DNA of 64,000 bases from Lautropia dentalis (GCF_003892345.1 NZ_RRUE01000001.1:775008-839007), one strand, 5' to 3'. Shown: positions 48,762 through 58,319, counted from the stretch's first letter. A program made the numbers and translations. Notes: generated by a model from the letters alone, not told the origin.

Positions 48762-50876
48762 ATGTTCGAGATCGCCAAGAAAACATTTCAGTGGGGCAGC
48801 CACACGGTAACCCTGGAGACCGGAGAGATCGCCCGCCAGGCCACGGGCTCCGTGCTGGTCACCATCGATGACACGATGGTGCTGGCCACTGTGGTGGCCG
48901 CGAAGGAGCCCAAGCCGGGCCAGTCCTTCTTTCCGCTGACGGTCGACTATTTCGAGAAGTTCTACGCCGCGGGCCGTATCCCGGGTGGCTTCTTCAAGCG
49001 TGAGGGTCGTCCCACCGAGAAGGAGACGCTGACCGCCCGCCTGATCGACCGTCCGATCCGCCCCCTGTTCCCCGAGGGCTTCATGAACGAGGTCCAGGTG
49101 GTGCTGACGGTGCTGTCGAGCAACCCCGAGATCGATGCCGACATCCCGGCCATGATCGGTGCCTCGGCCGCGCTGGCCATCTCCGGCGTGCCGTTCAATG
49201 GCCCGGTGGGCGCGGCCCGCATCGGCTACATCGACGGCCAGTATGTGCTGAACCCGTCGGCCTCGCAGCTGAAGGAATCACAGCTGGACCTGGTGGTGGC
49301 CGGTACCGACCAGGCCGTGCTGATGGTCGAGTCCGAGGCCCAGGAGCTGCCCGAGGACGTGATGCTGGGTGCCGTGGTGTTCGGTCACGAGCAGATGCAG
49401 ACCGTCATCCAGGCCATCGAGGAGCTGGTGGAAGCCGGCGGCAAGGCCGAGTGGGAATGGACGGCCCCCGAGAAGAACACCGCCCTCATCGACCGTGTGC
49501 ACGGTCTGGCGGCCGATGCCATGCGTGACGCCTACAAACTGCGCGTCAAGCAGGAGCGTTCGCAGCGCATCAAGGCCATCGAAGCCGATGTGCAGGCCCA
49601 GCTGGCTGCCGACGAAAACCCGCCGGCCGCCACCGATGTGGGCGACATCCTGTTCGAGCTGCAGTCGGGCATCGTGCGCAATCAGATCCTGTCGGGCGAG
49701 CCCCGCATCGATGGTCGCGACACCCGCACCGTGCGCCCGATCTCCATCCGCACCGGCGTGCTGCCGCGTGCCCACGGCAGTGCGCTGTTCACCCGTGGCG
49801 AGACGCAGGCGCTGGTGGTGGCCACGCTGGGTACGGCCCGCGACGAGCAGATCATCGACGCAATCACCGGCGAGTACCGTGAGCGCTTCATGATGCAGTA
49901 CAACATGCCGCCGTACGCCACGGGCGAGACCGGCCGCATCGGTACGCCGAAGCGCCGCGAAGTGGGGCACGGCCGGCTGGCCAAGCGCGCCATCCACCCG
50001 CTGGTGCCCTCGCAGGAAGATTTCGCCTACTCCATCCGTCTGGTGTCGGAAATCACCGAGTCCAACGGTTCGTCGTCGATGGCCTCGGTCTGCGGCGGCT
50101 GCCTGGCGCTGATGGACGCCGGTGTGCCGGTCGAGCGTCACGTGGCGGGCATCGCCATGGGCCTGATCAAGGAAGGCAACAAGTTCGCCGTGCTGACCGA
50201 CATCCTGGGCGATGAAGATCACCTGGGCGACATGGACTTCAAGGTGGCCGGTACCGAACAGGGCGTGACCGCGCTGCAGATGGACATCAAGATCCAGGGC
50301 ATCACCCGCGAGATCATGCAGGTGGCGCTGGCTCAGGCCCGCGAGGCCCGCATGCACATCCTCGGCAAGATGCAGGAGGCCATCCCGGCCGCCCGCACCG
50401 AGCTGTCGGACTTCGCGCCGCGCATGTACCAGATGAAGATCAACCCCGAGCGGATCCGCGACGTGATCGGCAAGGGCGGTGCCACCATCCGTGCCATTAC
50501 GGAAGAGACCGGTACCACCATCGACATCCAGGACGACGGCTCGATCACCATCGCCGCCGTGGATGCCGAGGCCGCCCGCCGTGCCCAGCAGCGCATTGCC
50601 GACCTGACCGCCGAGGTCGAAATCGGCAAGGTCTACAACGGTACCGTGCTGAAGATCCTCGAATTCGGTGCCATCGTGCAGGTGCTGCCGGGCCGCGACG
50701 GTCTGCTGCACGTCTCGCAGATCGCCCAGGAGCGCGTCAACCGGGTCGAGGACTACGTCAAGGAAGGCCAGACCGTGCGCGTCAAGGTCATCGAGGCCGA
50801 CGACAAGGGCCGCCTGCGCCTGTCCATGAAGGCCGTGGCCATCGAAGAGGCCAACCCGCCGGCCGAAGGCGCCTGA
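48762..50876 (+). CDS. pnp: Polyribonucleotide nucleotidyltransferase (PNPase)
   Basis: A 3'-5' phosphorolytic exoribonuclease and degradosome partner. Two RNase PH-like cores (residues about 10-230 and 310-540), the second containing the catalytic Asp pair in [16 protein letters not shown]. Then a KH domain with the conserved loop [17 protein letters not shown] (about 565-582), and an S1 domain (about 625-695, [21 protein letters not shown]). The 704-residue length is normal. Start ATG at 48762 follows GAGGAAA. The usual rpsO-pnp order is kept. Confidence 0.98.
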   Translation: MFEIAKKTFQWGSHTVTLETGEIARQATGSVLVTIDDTMVLATVVAAKEPKPGQSFFPLTVDYFEKFYAAGRIPGGFFKREGRPTEKETLTARLIDRPIRPLFPEGFMNEVQVVLTVLSSNPEIDADIPAMIGASAALAISGVPFNGPVGAARIGYIDGQYVLNPSASQLKESQLDLVVAGTDQAVLMVESEAQELPEDVMLGAVVFGHEQMQTVIQAIEELVEAGGKAEWEWTAPEKNTALIDRVHGLAADAMRDAYKLRVKQERSQRIKAIEADVQAQLAADENPPAATDVGDILFELQSGIVRNQILSGEPRIDGRDTRTVRPISIRTGVLPRAHGSALFTRGETQALVVATLGTARDEQIIDAITGEYRERFMMQYNMPPYATGETGRIGTPKRREVGHGRLAKRAIHPLVPSQEDFAYSIRLVSEITESNGSSSMASVCGGCLALMDAGVPVERHVAGIAMGLIKEGNKFAVLTDILGDEDHLGDMDFKVAGTEQGVTALQMDIKIQGITREIMQVALAQAREARMHILGKMQEAIPAARTELSDFAPRMYQMKINPERIRDVIGKGGATIRAITEETGTTIDIQDDGSITIAAVDAEAARRAQQRIADLTAEVEIGKVYNGTVLKILEFGAIVQVLPGRDGLLHVSQIAQERVNRVEDYVKEGQTVRVKVIEADDKGRLRLSMKAVAIEEANPPAEGA

Positions 50877-50980
50877 GCCGGGCATGATCTGATGGCGTCA
50901 GTCCTGCGCTGACGCCAGCCTTGCTTTGATGCCTGTCTTGCGCTGATGCCGGCCCTGCCTTCGCGGCAGGGCAGACTGGC

Positions 50981-51031
50981 CCCACGAAAAACGCCCCCTG
51001 TCCCCTGTGACAGTGGGGCGTTTTTCGTGGG
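50981..51031. terminator. Bidirectional rho-independent terminator after pnp
   Basis: A long perfect stem: CCCACGAAAAACGCCCC with CTGTC, loop, GACAG and GGGGCGTTTTTCGTGGG. It can stop transcription of pnp and of the minus-strand gene at 51195. Confidence 0.93.
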
Positions 51032-51194
51032 CATGACGGGCTGATGAGGACGCCCTCCGGCTGTCTGTCATGCCCTGCCAGCGCGGGAGGGTTTCCGGAC
51101 GAGGGGGCTCATGAGGCCCTGAAGGCCCTGGAAGAGGGTTCCCGGAGAGATGGCACGGAGGGACGGTGTGGTGGATACGGGGAGCGCGGTCCGC

Positions 51195-52790
51195 TTACTG
51201 GATCAGCGCCTGCCATCCGGCCGGCAGTACAAAGCGCTGGCCGTAGCGTTCGGCCAGCTCGGTTGCGCGTTTGCCGACTACAGCGGCATCCTGCGCGCGC
51301 AGCGTGGCCAGCGGATCGGGCTGGTCGTCGGCCCAGAGACCGCTGCTGCGGGCGGAAACGGCTGCGGCCGCCGCATTGCCCAGCGCACGCGCCTGCAGGC
51401 TGTTCAGCAGCTCGGCCCATGTGATGTACTGCAGCCGGTCACGCACATCGTCGGCCGGCATCTTCAGGCTCTTGCGCACGAAGGCCGACAGACCGGACCA
51501 CAGATCGGGTTCTTCCTCCTCATCGTCATCGTAGTCGTAGAAGCCGGCCCCCTGGGCACGTCCCTTGCGCTGGAAGCCATGGGCCATCTTTTCCATGGCA
51601 TAGGCGGCTTCTTCGGTCAGGGCCGGCCAGGCGGGTTCTGCGGCGGTATGGCCGTGTGCGTGGTCATGCGCGTGGTGGTGGGTGTGTGCATGTCCATGTT
51701 CGTGTGGATGATCCTCCGCGTGCTCATGATGCTCATGCTCATGCTCGTGGTCATGGTCCCTGGCGTGCCCGTGATGTTCATGCCCGTGACCGTGTGCATG
51801 CTCGTGTCCATGGTCATGAGCATGTGCGTGGCCGTGTTCGTGGTCATCATGGCCGTGCCCGTGCCCGTGCCCGTGCCCGTGCCCGTGCGCGTCTGCATGC
51901 GTGTGTGCGTGGCTGGCGCAGCCGCATCCTTCGGTGTGGGTATGCCCATGTGCTTCATGCCCGTGCGGCCCGTGGCTGTGCTCGTCGCCGGCATGCCCCT
52001 GGTCGTGCGCTTGTTCATGATGGTGCGCGTGGCCGTGTGCCTCATCGTGGTGATGTGCATGATCGTGCCCATGCCCATGGTTGTGGTCGTGCTCGTGGTC
52101 ATGGCCATGCTCGTGTTCATGGCTGTGATCATGGTCATGCCCGCAGCCGCAGCCATTGCCCCCCAGGCTCTGGTGGTAGAGCGCATCGGTGGTGGCCAGT
52201 CCCTGTTCATCCAGCAGGGCCAGCGGACCGGCGCGGTAGCCAGCGTCCAGGGCCGCCTGCTCGATCTGTTCGGCCGGTACCCCTTCGCCCAGCAGGGCAA
52301 GCCCCTCGTTGAAGTACGCGTGGCGCACGCGGTCGATGACCAGACCAGGACGGGCCGGGGCCAGGGTGATGCTCAGGCCCAGCTGCACGAGCAGGTCGGC
52401 GGCGTGGCTGACCTGGGTTTCGCTGCGCGAGGGCAGCACCACCAGTTCGGCCGCGTGGGGGAGGTGGAAGCGCACCGGGACGTGGTCGGGGGCGACGTGT
52501 TCGAACCAGTGTGCGTCGGCGGTGGCGGGTACCGACTGCAGCTTCACCCGGAAGCTGCTGGTGGAGGTTGCCACTGTACCGGCGGGGGTGGCTGCGGCAC
52601 TGGTGGGGATAGTCGTGATGCTGGCAGCAGCTGGCGCGTCACCGGTGGCGGCTGTCTGCACGGTACCGTCCTCTGCGGCTTCGGTCAGCAGCAGGCCGGC
52701 GCGCTGGGCCAGCGGCAGCAGATCGTTGCGGATGCCGGCGGAATCCAGCAGCTGGAGCGAGGGAGGGAAGGGCTGGTTGGGGATGCTCAT
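51195..52790 (-). CDS. 3-hydroxyacyl-CoA dehydrogenase C-terminal-like protein with histidine-rich insert
   Basis: A 531-residue protein of odd build. Residues about 120-205 resemble the C-terminal helical domain of 3-hydroxyacyl-CoA dehydrogenases (PARPGLVIDRVRHAYFNEGLALLGEG, then GYRAGPLALLDEQGL), and residues about 395-530 resemble the second such domain (RKGRAQGAGFYDYDDD, later ERYGQRFVLPAGW). The N-terminal part lacks the expected GxGxxG NAD site and looks degenerate. Between the domains (about 212-380) lies a run of more than 70 histidines in HGH, HDH and HEH patterns plus two CGCG/CGCA clusters, suggesting metal binding. Whether it still acts on acyl-CoA is doubtful. Start ATG 52790 follows AAGGAAAA. 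It converges with pnp across a shared terminator. Confidence 0.8.
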   Translation of the reverse strand: MSIPNQPFPPSLQLLDSAGIRNDLLPLAQRAGLLLTEAAEDGTVQTAATGDAPAAASITTIPTSAAATPAGTVATSTSSFRVKLQSVPATADAHWFEHVAPDHVPVRFHLPHAAELVVLPSRSETQVSHAADLLVQLGLSITLAPARPGLVIDRVRHAYFNEGLALLGEGVPAEQIEQAALDAGYRAGPLALLDEQGLATTDALYHQSLGGNGCGCGHDHDHSHEHEHGHDHEHDHNHGHGHDHAHHHDEAHGHAHHHEQAHDQGHAGDEHSHGPHGHEAHGHTHTEGCGCASHAHTHADAHGHGHGHGHGHGHDDHEHGHAHAHDHGHEHAHGHGHEHHGHARDHDHEHEHEHHEHAEDHPHEHGHAHTHHHAHDHAHGHTAAEPAWPALTEEAAYAMEKMAHGFQRKGRAQGAGFYDYDDDEEEEPDLWSGLSAFVRKSLKMPADDVRDRLQYITWAELLNSLQARALGNAAAAAVSARSSGLWADDQPDPLATLRAQDAAVVGKRATELAERYGQRFVLPAGWQALIQ

Positions 52791-53105
52791 GGCGGTTTTC
52801 CTTGGCTCGACTGAGGTGCAGTGTTGGTGTCTGGCAACAGGCGGGCAGCGCGTCCCCGGGGAAGGCTCTGCCGCCCGCAAAAATATGCATTGTATTTGTT
52901 GACCGGACACACCGCTGCCGGTTTTAATGGAACCGGTGCGGGGACGAACCAGTCCGTGACACGCACCCGATTCTCTCTATCTCTCCCCTGTCTCCCAGCC
53001 ATTTCCAGTTCTCTCCCCGTGAGAGTCATTTTCCCCGTGCGCGTCCGGAGGGTTTCCCCCTGGGGCCAGCGCGGGGGCGAATGCGTTCATGACACGCGCC
53101 TGACG

Positions 53106-54443
53106 ATGAACCCATTGCGACGGTTGCTGACACTGTTCATGTCGCCCTCGGCGGCATGGCGTGCCATCGACCAGGAAGATACGCCGCTCTGGCGCCTGTA
53201 CCTGCTGCAGTTGCTGCCGCTGGTGCTGCTGGCCATGGGTACGGTGATGCTCGGCCAGCACCTGTACGAAGAGCCGTCACCCTTTCAGACGCCGGGGCTC
53301 TGGCCGCGCATGCTGGCCCTGCTGGGTTGGGTGGGGGTGGTGTTCTTCGTGCAGCTGACGGTGGCGGCGCTGGTGGCACAGGTGTGCGCGCCGTGGTTTG
53401 GCGGGCGTCCGGTGCGGCGCCGGGCCTTTGCGCTGATCATCCATGCGATCAGCGGCCTGCTGGTGGCGGCCGTGCTGCAGCCGCTGCTGATGCCGCTTTC
53501 GCCGCTGCTGATCGTGCTGGGTGGGGTGTGGTCGGTGCATCTGCTGCTGACCGGCATGCCGGTGATGCTGCAGATGCCGCCCCGGCGGGCGCGGGTGCTC
53601 AGCGGCATCATCGTCGTGCTCTACCTGCTCTGCAGCAGCCTGCTGATGCCGCTGGCCGACCGGACCTGGGCCAGGCTGCTGCTGCCGGCGGCCGTGCCGG
53701 ACGTGCGGGTCCAGGCCGGCCATGCCGACCCCGCTGGAGCGTCGCCGTCCGCACATGGGCTGGACAGGATACAGCAGGCCGACCGCAATCTGGACGAGGC
53801 GGCCCGCGAGGCCGGCAACGCCCGGGCCAGCAATGATTCTCTCGCAGCCGCCCAGGCTGCCCGCGATGCCGCTGCGGCGCTGGCCGCCACGGTGGCCGGG
53901 GGGCAGGAGCGTGTGCCGCTCACCCCGGCCGAGCTGACCCGCTGGTTCCCCCGTGAGATGCTCGGCATGACGATGCAGTCGCTGGACGTGGAGCCGTGGG
54001 GTGGTGTGTCGTCACGCGCGGTCATGGTCCATGCCAGCTATGGTCGCCCGGGAGCCTTCACGCTGGAGCTGCGGGTGATCGACCCGGCCAGTGCAGGTGC
54101 GCTGCTGGCCGAATCGGCGGCGACCGGTGCCCAGGGCCGCAAGGAGGGCGAAACGGCCGCCACCTGGGAGCGCAGCTACCACGAAGGCGCCCGCAGCGTG
54201 TCGGAGCTGCGCTGGAAGGATGCCGACCGCGTGGAAGTCAGCTACGTGCTGGCCAATGGTGTTCGCCTGATCGCACTGGCCAGTGGTGGTGGCATCGAAG
54301 CGGCGGCCCTGCACGAGGCCATCCGCGCGCTGCCACTGGATGTGCTGGAAAGGAACCGCATGGTGCCGGTCGGGCGCCTGAACGCACCGGCCGGGGAGAC
54401 AGTTCCGGCGGCCAGTGGCGCGCAGCAGTCTGCCGGGCGTTGA
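53106..54443 (+). CDS. Yip1-domain family membrane protein
   Basis: A 445-residue inner-membrane protein of the bacterial YIP1-like family. Residues 1-35 contain the typical motif LLTLFMSPSAAWRAIDQE. Five or six membrane segments lie between residues 35 and 200 (for example LYLLQLLPLVLLAMGTVMLG and LLLTGMPVMLQMP). The C-terminal half is soluble: a coiled Ala-rich segment (about 230-270) followed by a beta-rich domain (about 300-420) that I do not recognise. I chose the start MNPLRRLLTLF at 53106; the frame is open further upstream. Function unknown. Confidence 0.78.
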   Translation: MNPLRRLLTLFMSPSAAWRAIDQEDTPLWRLYLLQLLPLVLLAMGTVMLGQHLYEEPSPFQTPGLWPRMLALLGWVGVVFFVQLTVAALVAQVCAPWFGGRPVRRRAFALIIHAISGLLVAAVLQPLLMPLSPLLIVLGGVWSVHLLLTGMPVMLQMPPRRARVLSGIIVVLYLLCSSLLMPLADRTWARLLLPAAVPDVRVQAGHADPAGASPSAHGLDRIQQADRNLDEAAREAGNARASNDSLAAAQAARDAAAALAATVAGGQERVPLTPAELTRWFPREMLGMTMQSLDVEPWGGVSSRAVMVHASYGRPGAFTLELRVIDPASAGALLAESAATGAQGRKEGETAATWERSYHEGARSVSELRWKDADRVEVSYVLANGVRLIALASGGGIEAAALHEAIRALPLDVLERNRMVPVGRLNAPAGETVPAASGAQQSAGR

Positions 54444-54503
54444 TCCCGTCCGTTTTGTGGGGCCGTTTTCGGCGCGGTTGCGGCATGCCCCACGCACTTC
54501 CGG

Positions 54504-54509
54504 TACAAT
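54504..54509 (+). promoter_or_regulatory. -10 element upstream of tRNA-Arg
   Basis: TACAAT ends 10 bases before the first base of the tRNA. A TTGCGG lies 20 bp upstream of it, a rather long spacing. Confidence 0.4.
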
Positions 54510-54519
54510 CGCCGCCTGC

Positions 54520-54595
54520 GCCTCCGTAGCTCAGTGGATAGAGCATCCCCCTCCTAAGGGGAGGGTCGCACGTTCGATTCGTGCCGGAGGCGCCA
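54520..54595 (+). tRNA. tRNA-Arg (anticodon CCT)
   Basis: A full cloverleaf can be drawn: acceptor stem GCCTCCG / CGGAGGC with discriminator G and encoded CCA; D stem GCTC / GAGC; anticodon stem TCCCC / GGGGA around the loop CTCCTAA, giving anticodon CCT, which reads AGG (Arg); T stem GCACG with loop TTCGATT. The 76-base length is normal. Confidence 0.96.
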
Positions 54596-54683
54596 TTTCC
54601 CTTGTTTATCAAACACTTGCAGGCCGGACTGGTACAGCCCAGGCGATGGCTACAGGATGATCAGCCCAGGTGCCTTCCCGGCC

Positions 54684-55067
54684 ATGTCAGAGCAATCGCC
54701 CCATATCTTCCTGAAGGGCCTGTCCGTCGATTCCCTCATTGGGGTCTATCCCGAAGAACGGCGTGCACCGCAGCCGCTGCTGATCGACGTGGAGGTCGGT
54801 CTGCCGTCGCTGTCCCCTTTCCTTACCGACCAGTTCGAGCAGACCATCGATTACGCCGGCGTGGCCGAACTGGTCCGGCATGAGGCCGCGCAGCAGCGCT
54901 TCCAGCTGCTCGAGCGCATGGCGCATCATCTGTGCGAAACCATTGCGACGCGCTTCCATGCTCCCTGGGTGCGCATGGCCATCGTCAAGCCGGGCATCGT
55001 GCCCGGGGCTGATGCCGTGGGGGTGCGCTACTGCTTTCGCGCGCCGGTCAGTGCGTCCGGCGAATGA
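54684..55067 (+). CDS. folB: Dihydroneopterin aldolase
   Basis: Makes 6-hydroxymethyl-dihydropterin in folate synthesis. The 127-residue protein matches FolB: FLKGLSVDSLIGVYPEERRAPQPLLIDVEV at the start with the conserved Glu of the active site, TIDYAGVAELV, and IVKPGIVPGADAVGV with the catalytic lysine. Start MSEQSPHIF at 54684 is favoured over 54657. Other folate genes (folA, thyA) lie 3 kb further on. Its last 20 bp overlap the 3' end of the convergent peptide-binding protein gene. Confidence 0.94.
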   Translation: MSEQSPHIFLKGLSVDSLIGVYPEERRAPQPLLIDVEVGLPSLSPFLTDQFEQTIDYAGVAELVRHEAAQQRFQLLERMAHHLCETIATRFHAPWVRMAIVKPGIVPGADAVGVRYCFRAPVSASGE

Positions 55068-57180
55068 TCTGCACCCCGTCGGGTGAGCTGTTGACCGGCC
55101 GGTGACGCCTGTGGGCAGCCCTGGCTCTGGCACTGCTGGTCCGGGTGGCCCGCTGTCCGGCAGCGGTCGTGCTGGTGGACCCTGCGGCCTTCTGTCCGGC
55201 AGGGTTCGTGCTGGTGGTCTTTGTGGCCTTCTGCCCGACAGGGTTCGTGCCGCTGGTCCTGGTGGCCTTCTGTCCGGCAGGGTTCGTGCCGTTGGCTCTT
55301 GCGGCCTTCCGCTTGGCAGGGTTTGTGCCGCTGGCCCGTGTGGCCTTCTGCCCGGCATGGCCCGTACTGGTTGCCGTAGCCCGGGATGTTCCACTTCCCG
55401 AGGTTGCTGCCCTGGTTCCCGCCCTGGATCTGTCGGCCCCGGACCTTGCCGCTCCCGGTGCGGCCCCGCCGGAAGCCGTGTCACCGGCCGCCTTTGCGGG
55501 TGAAATCTTCACGAACCGCATGTCGGGCCGCTCGCCCGGGGCGGCCAGCAGCGTGACGGGTTTGCGCATGGCCCAGGCACGCATGGCGTGGGCCAGCGGC
55601 AGGTAGTAATACTGTTCCTTCACGATGCCCAGCGCCGATTCGAGCAGCCGGGTGCGGGCCTCGGGGTCGCTCTCGGTACGGGCCTGGTTGATCAGTCTGT
55701 CCAGGGCTGGGTCGCTGATGCGGGCGGCATTGTAGGCGCCGTCCACCTTCTCGGAGCGGGTGTAGGCCAAGGACACCAGGTTCTGCAGGGCGTCCAGATC
55801 AGGACTGCCCCAGCCCAGCATCCACAGGCTGCTGTCGAGCGTTTCCAGCTTGGGCACCAGGCTGGCAAACGGCATGCTGTTCACCTTCACGCGGATGCCG
55901 ATGCGACGCCACATGGGCACCAGCGCCTTGCAGAGTTCCTGGTCGTAGGCGTAGCGGTTGTTCGGACAGTCGAGGGTGACGGTGAAGCCCTGGGCAAAGC
56001 CTGCGCTGCGCATCAGCTGGCGGGCCTGGCGGATGCTGGCGGAGGGGCGCTCATCCAGTTCGGGGGTCCAGCCGGTCACACCGGGGGCCACGATGGTGCC
56101 GGCTGGCCGGTACATGCCCTGGCCGATCTGCATCAGGGCCTTCGTGTCGATGGCCAGTGACATGGCATGACGCACGCGCTGGTCCTTGAACGGGTTGCGC
56201 AGGCCGGTCTGGCCGTGGGTGAGCGAATCCGAAAACTGGTCCATCCCGATCAGCAGCGTGCGCTGGGCCACGTCGGTCTGGATGTTCAGCGCCGGCTGGC
56301 GCTTCAGCGCGGGCACGCGCTGGCTGGCCGGATCGGTGACGAGGTCCACCCGGTTGGCCAGCAGGGCCTGCACCCGGGCCTCGTCGTCGGCCACGGGCTG
56401 GTAGACGACGGTATCGGCGTTGCCCGGAAAGCCGCCGGTATCCCACCAGCCGGCATGGCGCTGCAGCTGCAGGGGCTGTCCGGGAGCCCAGCCATCCTCG
56501 ATGCGGTAGGGGCCGGTGCCGTTGGCGTGGCGTGCGGTGTAGCCGACGGCATCGGGCTTGGTGCCCGAAACGGCATCGACCTTGTGTTCGCGCGCCCAGC
56601 GGCGGCTGAGAATGCGTGCGTCGGTGAGGATCCGGGGCAGCAGGGGCATCGGCCGGTCGAGGATGATGTCCACGGTGAGATCGTTGATGCGGCGCACGCT
56701 GCGGATGTTGCCCAGCATGGCGCCCACGGTGCTGCCGGCCGCCTTCAGGCGCTCCAGCGAATACTGGACATCATCGGCCGTCAGCGGGCTGCCGTCGTGA
56801 AAGCGTACGCCTTCGCGCAGATGGAAGCGCCAGGCCAGCGGCGTGACCTGTTCCCAGCGGGTGGCCAGCGCCGGTTCGATGCGCAGGTCGGGCGAATAGC
56901 GGGTCAGCCCCTCGTACACGTGCTGCAGCACGGCCTGGGCCTGTGACTGCTGCAGGGCATGCGGATCCAGCCCCGTGAGTTCGGACTGTGCGGACCAGCG
57001 CAGCGTTTCGGCACCTGCTGGCTGGGCCGTCGCGGCCAGCAGGCCGAGCGCCAGCGACAGCACCAGCCGGCGCAGCCGCGGCAGCCCGGATGGCGGTGTC
57101 AGCCGGGACGATGCTGCCGCTCGGGATGCTGCCGCCCCCTGGAAGGACGTCGTTACCCCCGAAGGCTGCGCCGTTCCCAT
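55048..57180 (-). CDS. Periplasmic peptide-binding protein with basic tandem-repeat tail
   Basis: An ABC-transporter substrate-binding protein of the SBP_bac_5 (DppA/OppA) type. Signal peptide region LRRLVLSLALGLLAATAQPAGAE, then ELTGLDPHALQQSQAQAVLQHVYEGL, FHLREGVRFHDGSPLTADDV and NRYAYDQELCKALVPMW, all family features. The last 150 residues or so, after RFVKISPAKAAG, are not part of the fold: a Lys/Arg/Thr-rich tail with six units of 13 residues like GTNPAGQKATRTS. The start is uncertain: the frame is open to a GTG at 57336; ATG at 57180 gives a more normal signal peptide. No permease or ATPase genes are adjacent, so its partners are elsewhere. Confidence 0.88.
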   Translation of the reverse strand: MGTAQPSGVTTSFQGAAASRAAASSRLTPPSGLPRLRRLVLSLALGLLAATAQPAGAETLRWSAQSELTGLDPHALQQSQAQAVLQHVYEGLTRYSPDLRIEPALATRWEQVTPLAWRFHLREGVRFHDGSPLTADDVQYSLERLKAAGSTVGAMLGNIRSVRRINDLTVDIILDRPMPLLPRILTDARILSRRWAREHKVDAVSGTKPDAVGYTARHANGTGPYRIEDGWAPGQPLQLQRHAGWWDTGGFPGNADTVVYQPVADDEARVQALLANRVDLVTDPASQRVPALKRQPALNIQTDVAQRTLLIGMDQFSDSLTHGQTGLRNPFKDQRVRHAMSLAIDTKALMQIGQGMYRPAGTIVAPGVTGWTPELDERPSASIRQARQLMRSAGFAQGFTVTLDCPNNRYAYDQELCKALVPMWRRIGIRVKVNSMPFASLVPKLETLDSSLWMLGWGSPDLDALQNLVSLAYTRSEKVDGAYNAARISDPALDRLINQARTESDPEARTRLLESALGIVKEQYYYLPLAHAMRAWAMRKPVTLLAAPGERPDMRFVKISPAKAAGDTASGGAAPGAARSGADRSRAGTRAATSGSGTSRATATSTGHAGQKATRASGTNPAKRKAARANGTNPAGQKATRTSGTNPVGQKATKTTSTNPAGQKAAGSTSTTAAGQRATRTSSARARAAHRRHRPVNSSPDGVQIIRRTH
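55133..55366 (-). repeat. 39-bp coding tandem repeat, six units
   Basis: Encodes the 13-residue basic units in the tail of the peptide-binding protein. Units differ by a few bases. The unit length is a multiple of three, so changes in copy number keep the frame. Confidence 0.85.
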
Positions 57181-57336
57181 GCCGGACGGATGGCCGTCAT
57201 GCCCGTGCCGTTGCCGGTCATCGGGGTGACGGCAGGGGCGGGAGATGGATGGGTCCGCGAACGGGGCAGCACGGGTGATCATGGGAGCAACCAGCGCCCG
57301 GGCCTGCGCCGTCCGGCCGGACGGGTCAGGGGGCAC

Positions 57337-57791
57337 TGCACCAATTTCCTACTGTGTCTTTATTGTTGCAATTTAACATGTTTGCCCGTAAGACGTGCCG
57401 ACATACGCAGGAATCAGCGCGCGAAAGGGCCGGATTTCAGGCCGATATTGCCATAATTTGCAAAAAATCAAAGAGATGGTGCCGTGTTGCCTTTCCGGCA
57501 AAACCGTCTTGCATGGTTTGCCATACCAGCGATGGGGGTCATACCGGTGACAGGGGCCGTACCTGCGATGAGTTTCCATACCGGCGATGGAGGGCCATAC
57601 CGGCGCTGCAGGCATGGCCCTGCGTGGAGCCTGTCATGAACGCATGCCTCCCCGCGCCGATCCCGGCCGTATGCGACAAGGCGTCGCACAGAGGAGGCTG
57701 GCCGCTCTGCCAGACAGCGCAACGCTGGCAGCGCGAGGGCTGGGGCTGGTGCGGCAATGCATGCGCCCATGACGCGTCCCCATGACACCCA
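57337..57791. other. Intergenic region with about 18-bp repeats
   Basis: About 455 bp between folA and the peptide-binding protein gene. The right-hand part near 57345-57475 is AT-rich and probably holds the promoter of the minus-strand peptide-binding gene. Imperfect repeats with CATACCGGCGATGG-type units of 18-19 bp occupy 57523-57612. No gene recognised. Confidence 0.45.
57523..57612 (+). repeat. Imperfect 18-19 bp tandem repeat, about 5 copies
   Basis: Successive units begin CATACCAGCGATGG, CATACCGGTGACAGG, GTACCTGCGATGAG, CATACCGGCGATGG and CATACCGGCGCTGC. The repeat is intergenic, downstream of folA. Confidence 0.65.
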
Positions 57792-58286
57792 TTACGCGCT
57801 GCGCCGCCGATACTCCACGAAGGCGTATGCCACCCCTTGCGCACTGGTGGCGGATTCGCGGGCCGTTTCCTGCCACTGGGCCGGATCGGGCAGGTCCATC
57901 CAGGCATCGCCCTCGGGGGCCAGGTCGACTTCGGTGAGCAGGACGCGACCGGCCAGGGGCCTGGCCAGCGTGTAGATCTGGGCGCCTCCCATCACGAACA
58001 CCTCAGCCTCGTCAGCATGGCGGGCGATGGCCTCGTCGAGGCTGCGGGCCTGGCCGACGCCTTCGGGCAGGTCCAGTGGCTGGCGGCTGATCACCACCAT
58101 CTGCCGGCCGGGCAGCGGCCGGCCGATCGATTCCCAGGTCCTGCGACCCAGCAGGACCGTATGGCCCATGGTCTGCTGCCGGAAGTGCTTCAGGTCTTCG
58201 GGCAGGTGCCAGGGCAGGGCGTTGTTCTGGCCGATCACGCCATTGCGGGCGCGGGCGGCGATCAGGGTGATCAGGGGCAGCGGCAT
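57792..58286 (-). CDS. folA: Dihydrofolate reductase
   Basis: Regenerates tetrahydrofolate used by thymidylate synthase. A 164-residue enzyme with the expected motifs: LIAARARNGVIGQNNALPWHLPEDLKHFR with the substrate Asp-type acid, TVLLGRRTWESIGRPLPGR for NADPH and folate, and EVFVMGGAQIY. It lies 33 bp downstream of thyA, an operon order common in bacteria. Confidence 0.97.
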   Translation of the reverse strand: MPLPLITLIAARARNGVIGQNNALPWHLPEDLKHFRQQTMGHTVLLGRRTWESIGRPLPGRQMVVISRQPLDLPEGVGQARSLDEAIARHADEAEVFVMGGAQIYTLARPLAGRVLLTEVDLAPEGDAWMDLPDPAQWQETARESATSAQGVAYAFVEYRRRSA

Positions 58287-58319
58287 CGGTGAAGAAGGAA
58301 AACGGGCAGGATCGTTGCG

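Noticed and set aside
51150-52814. 554-codon plus-strand frame across the histidine-rich gene
   Set aside because: By-product of the repetitive CATG/CGTG-type DNA; Met/Val/Cys repeats without a plausible fold. The minus-strand frame has recognisable flanking domains.
54520-54595. tRNA-Arg as an integration site for the downstream genes
   Set aside because: I looked for an integrase and a direct repeat of the tRNA 3' end in the window and found neither.
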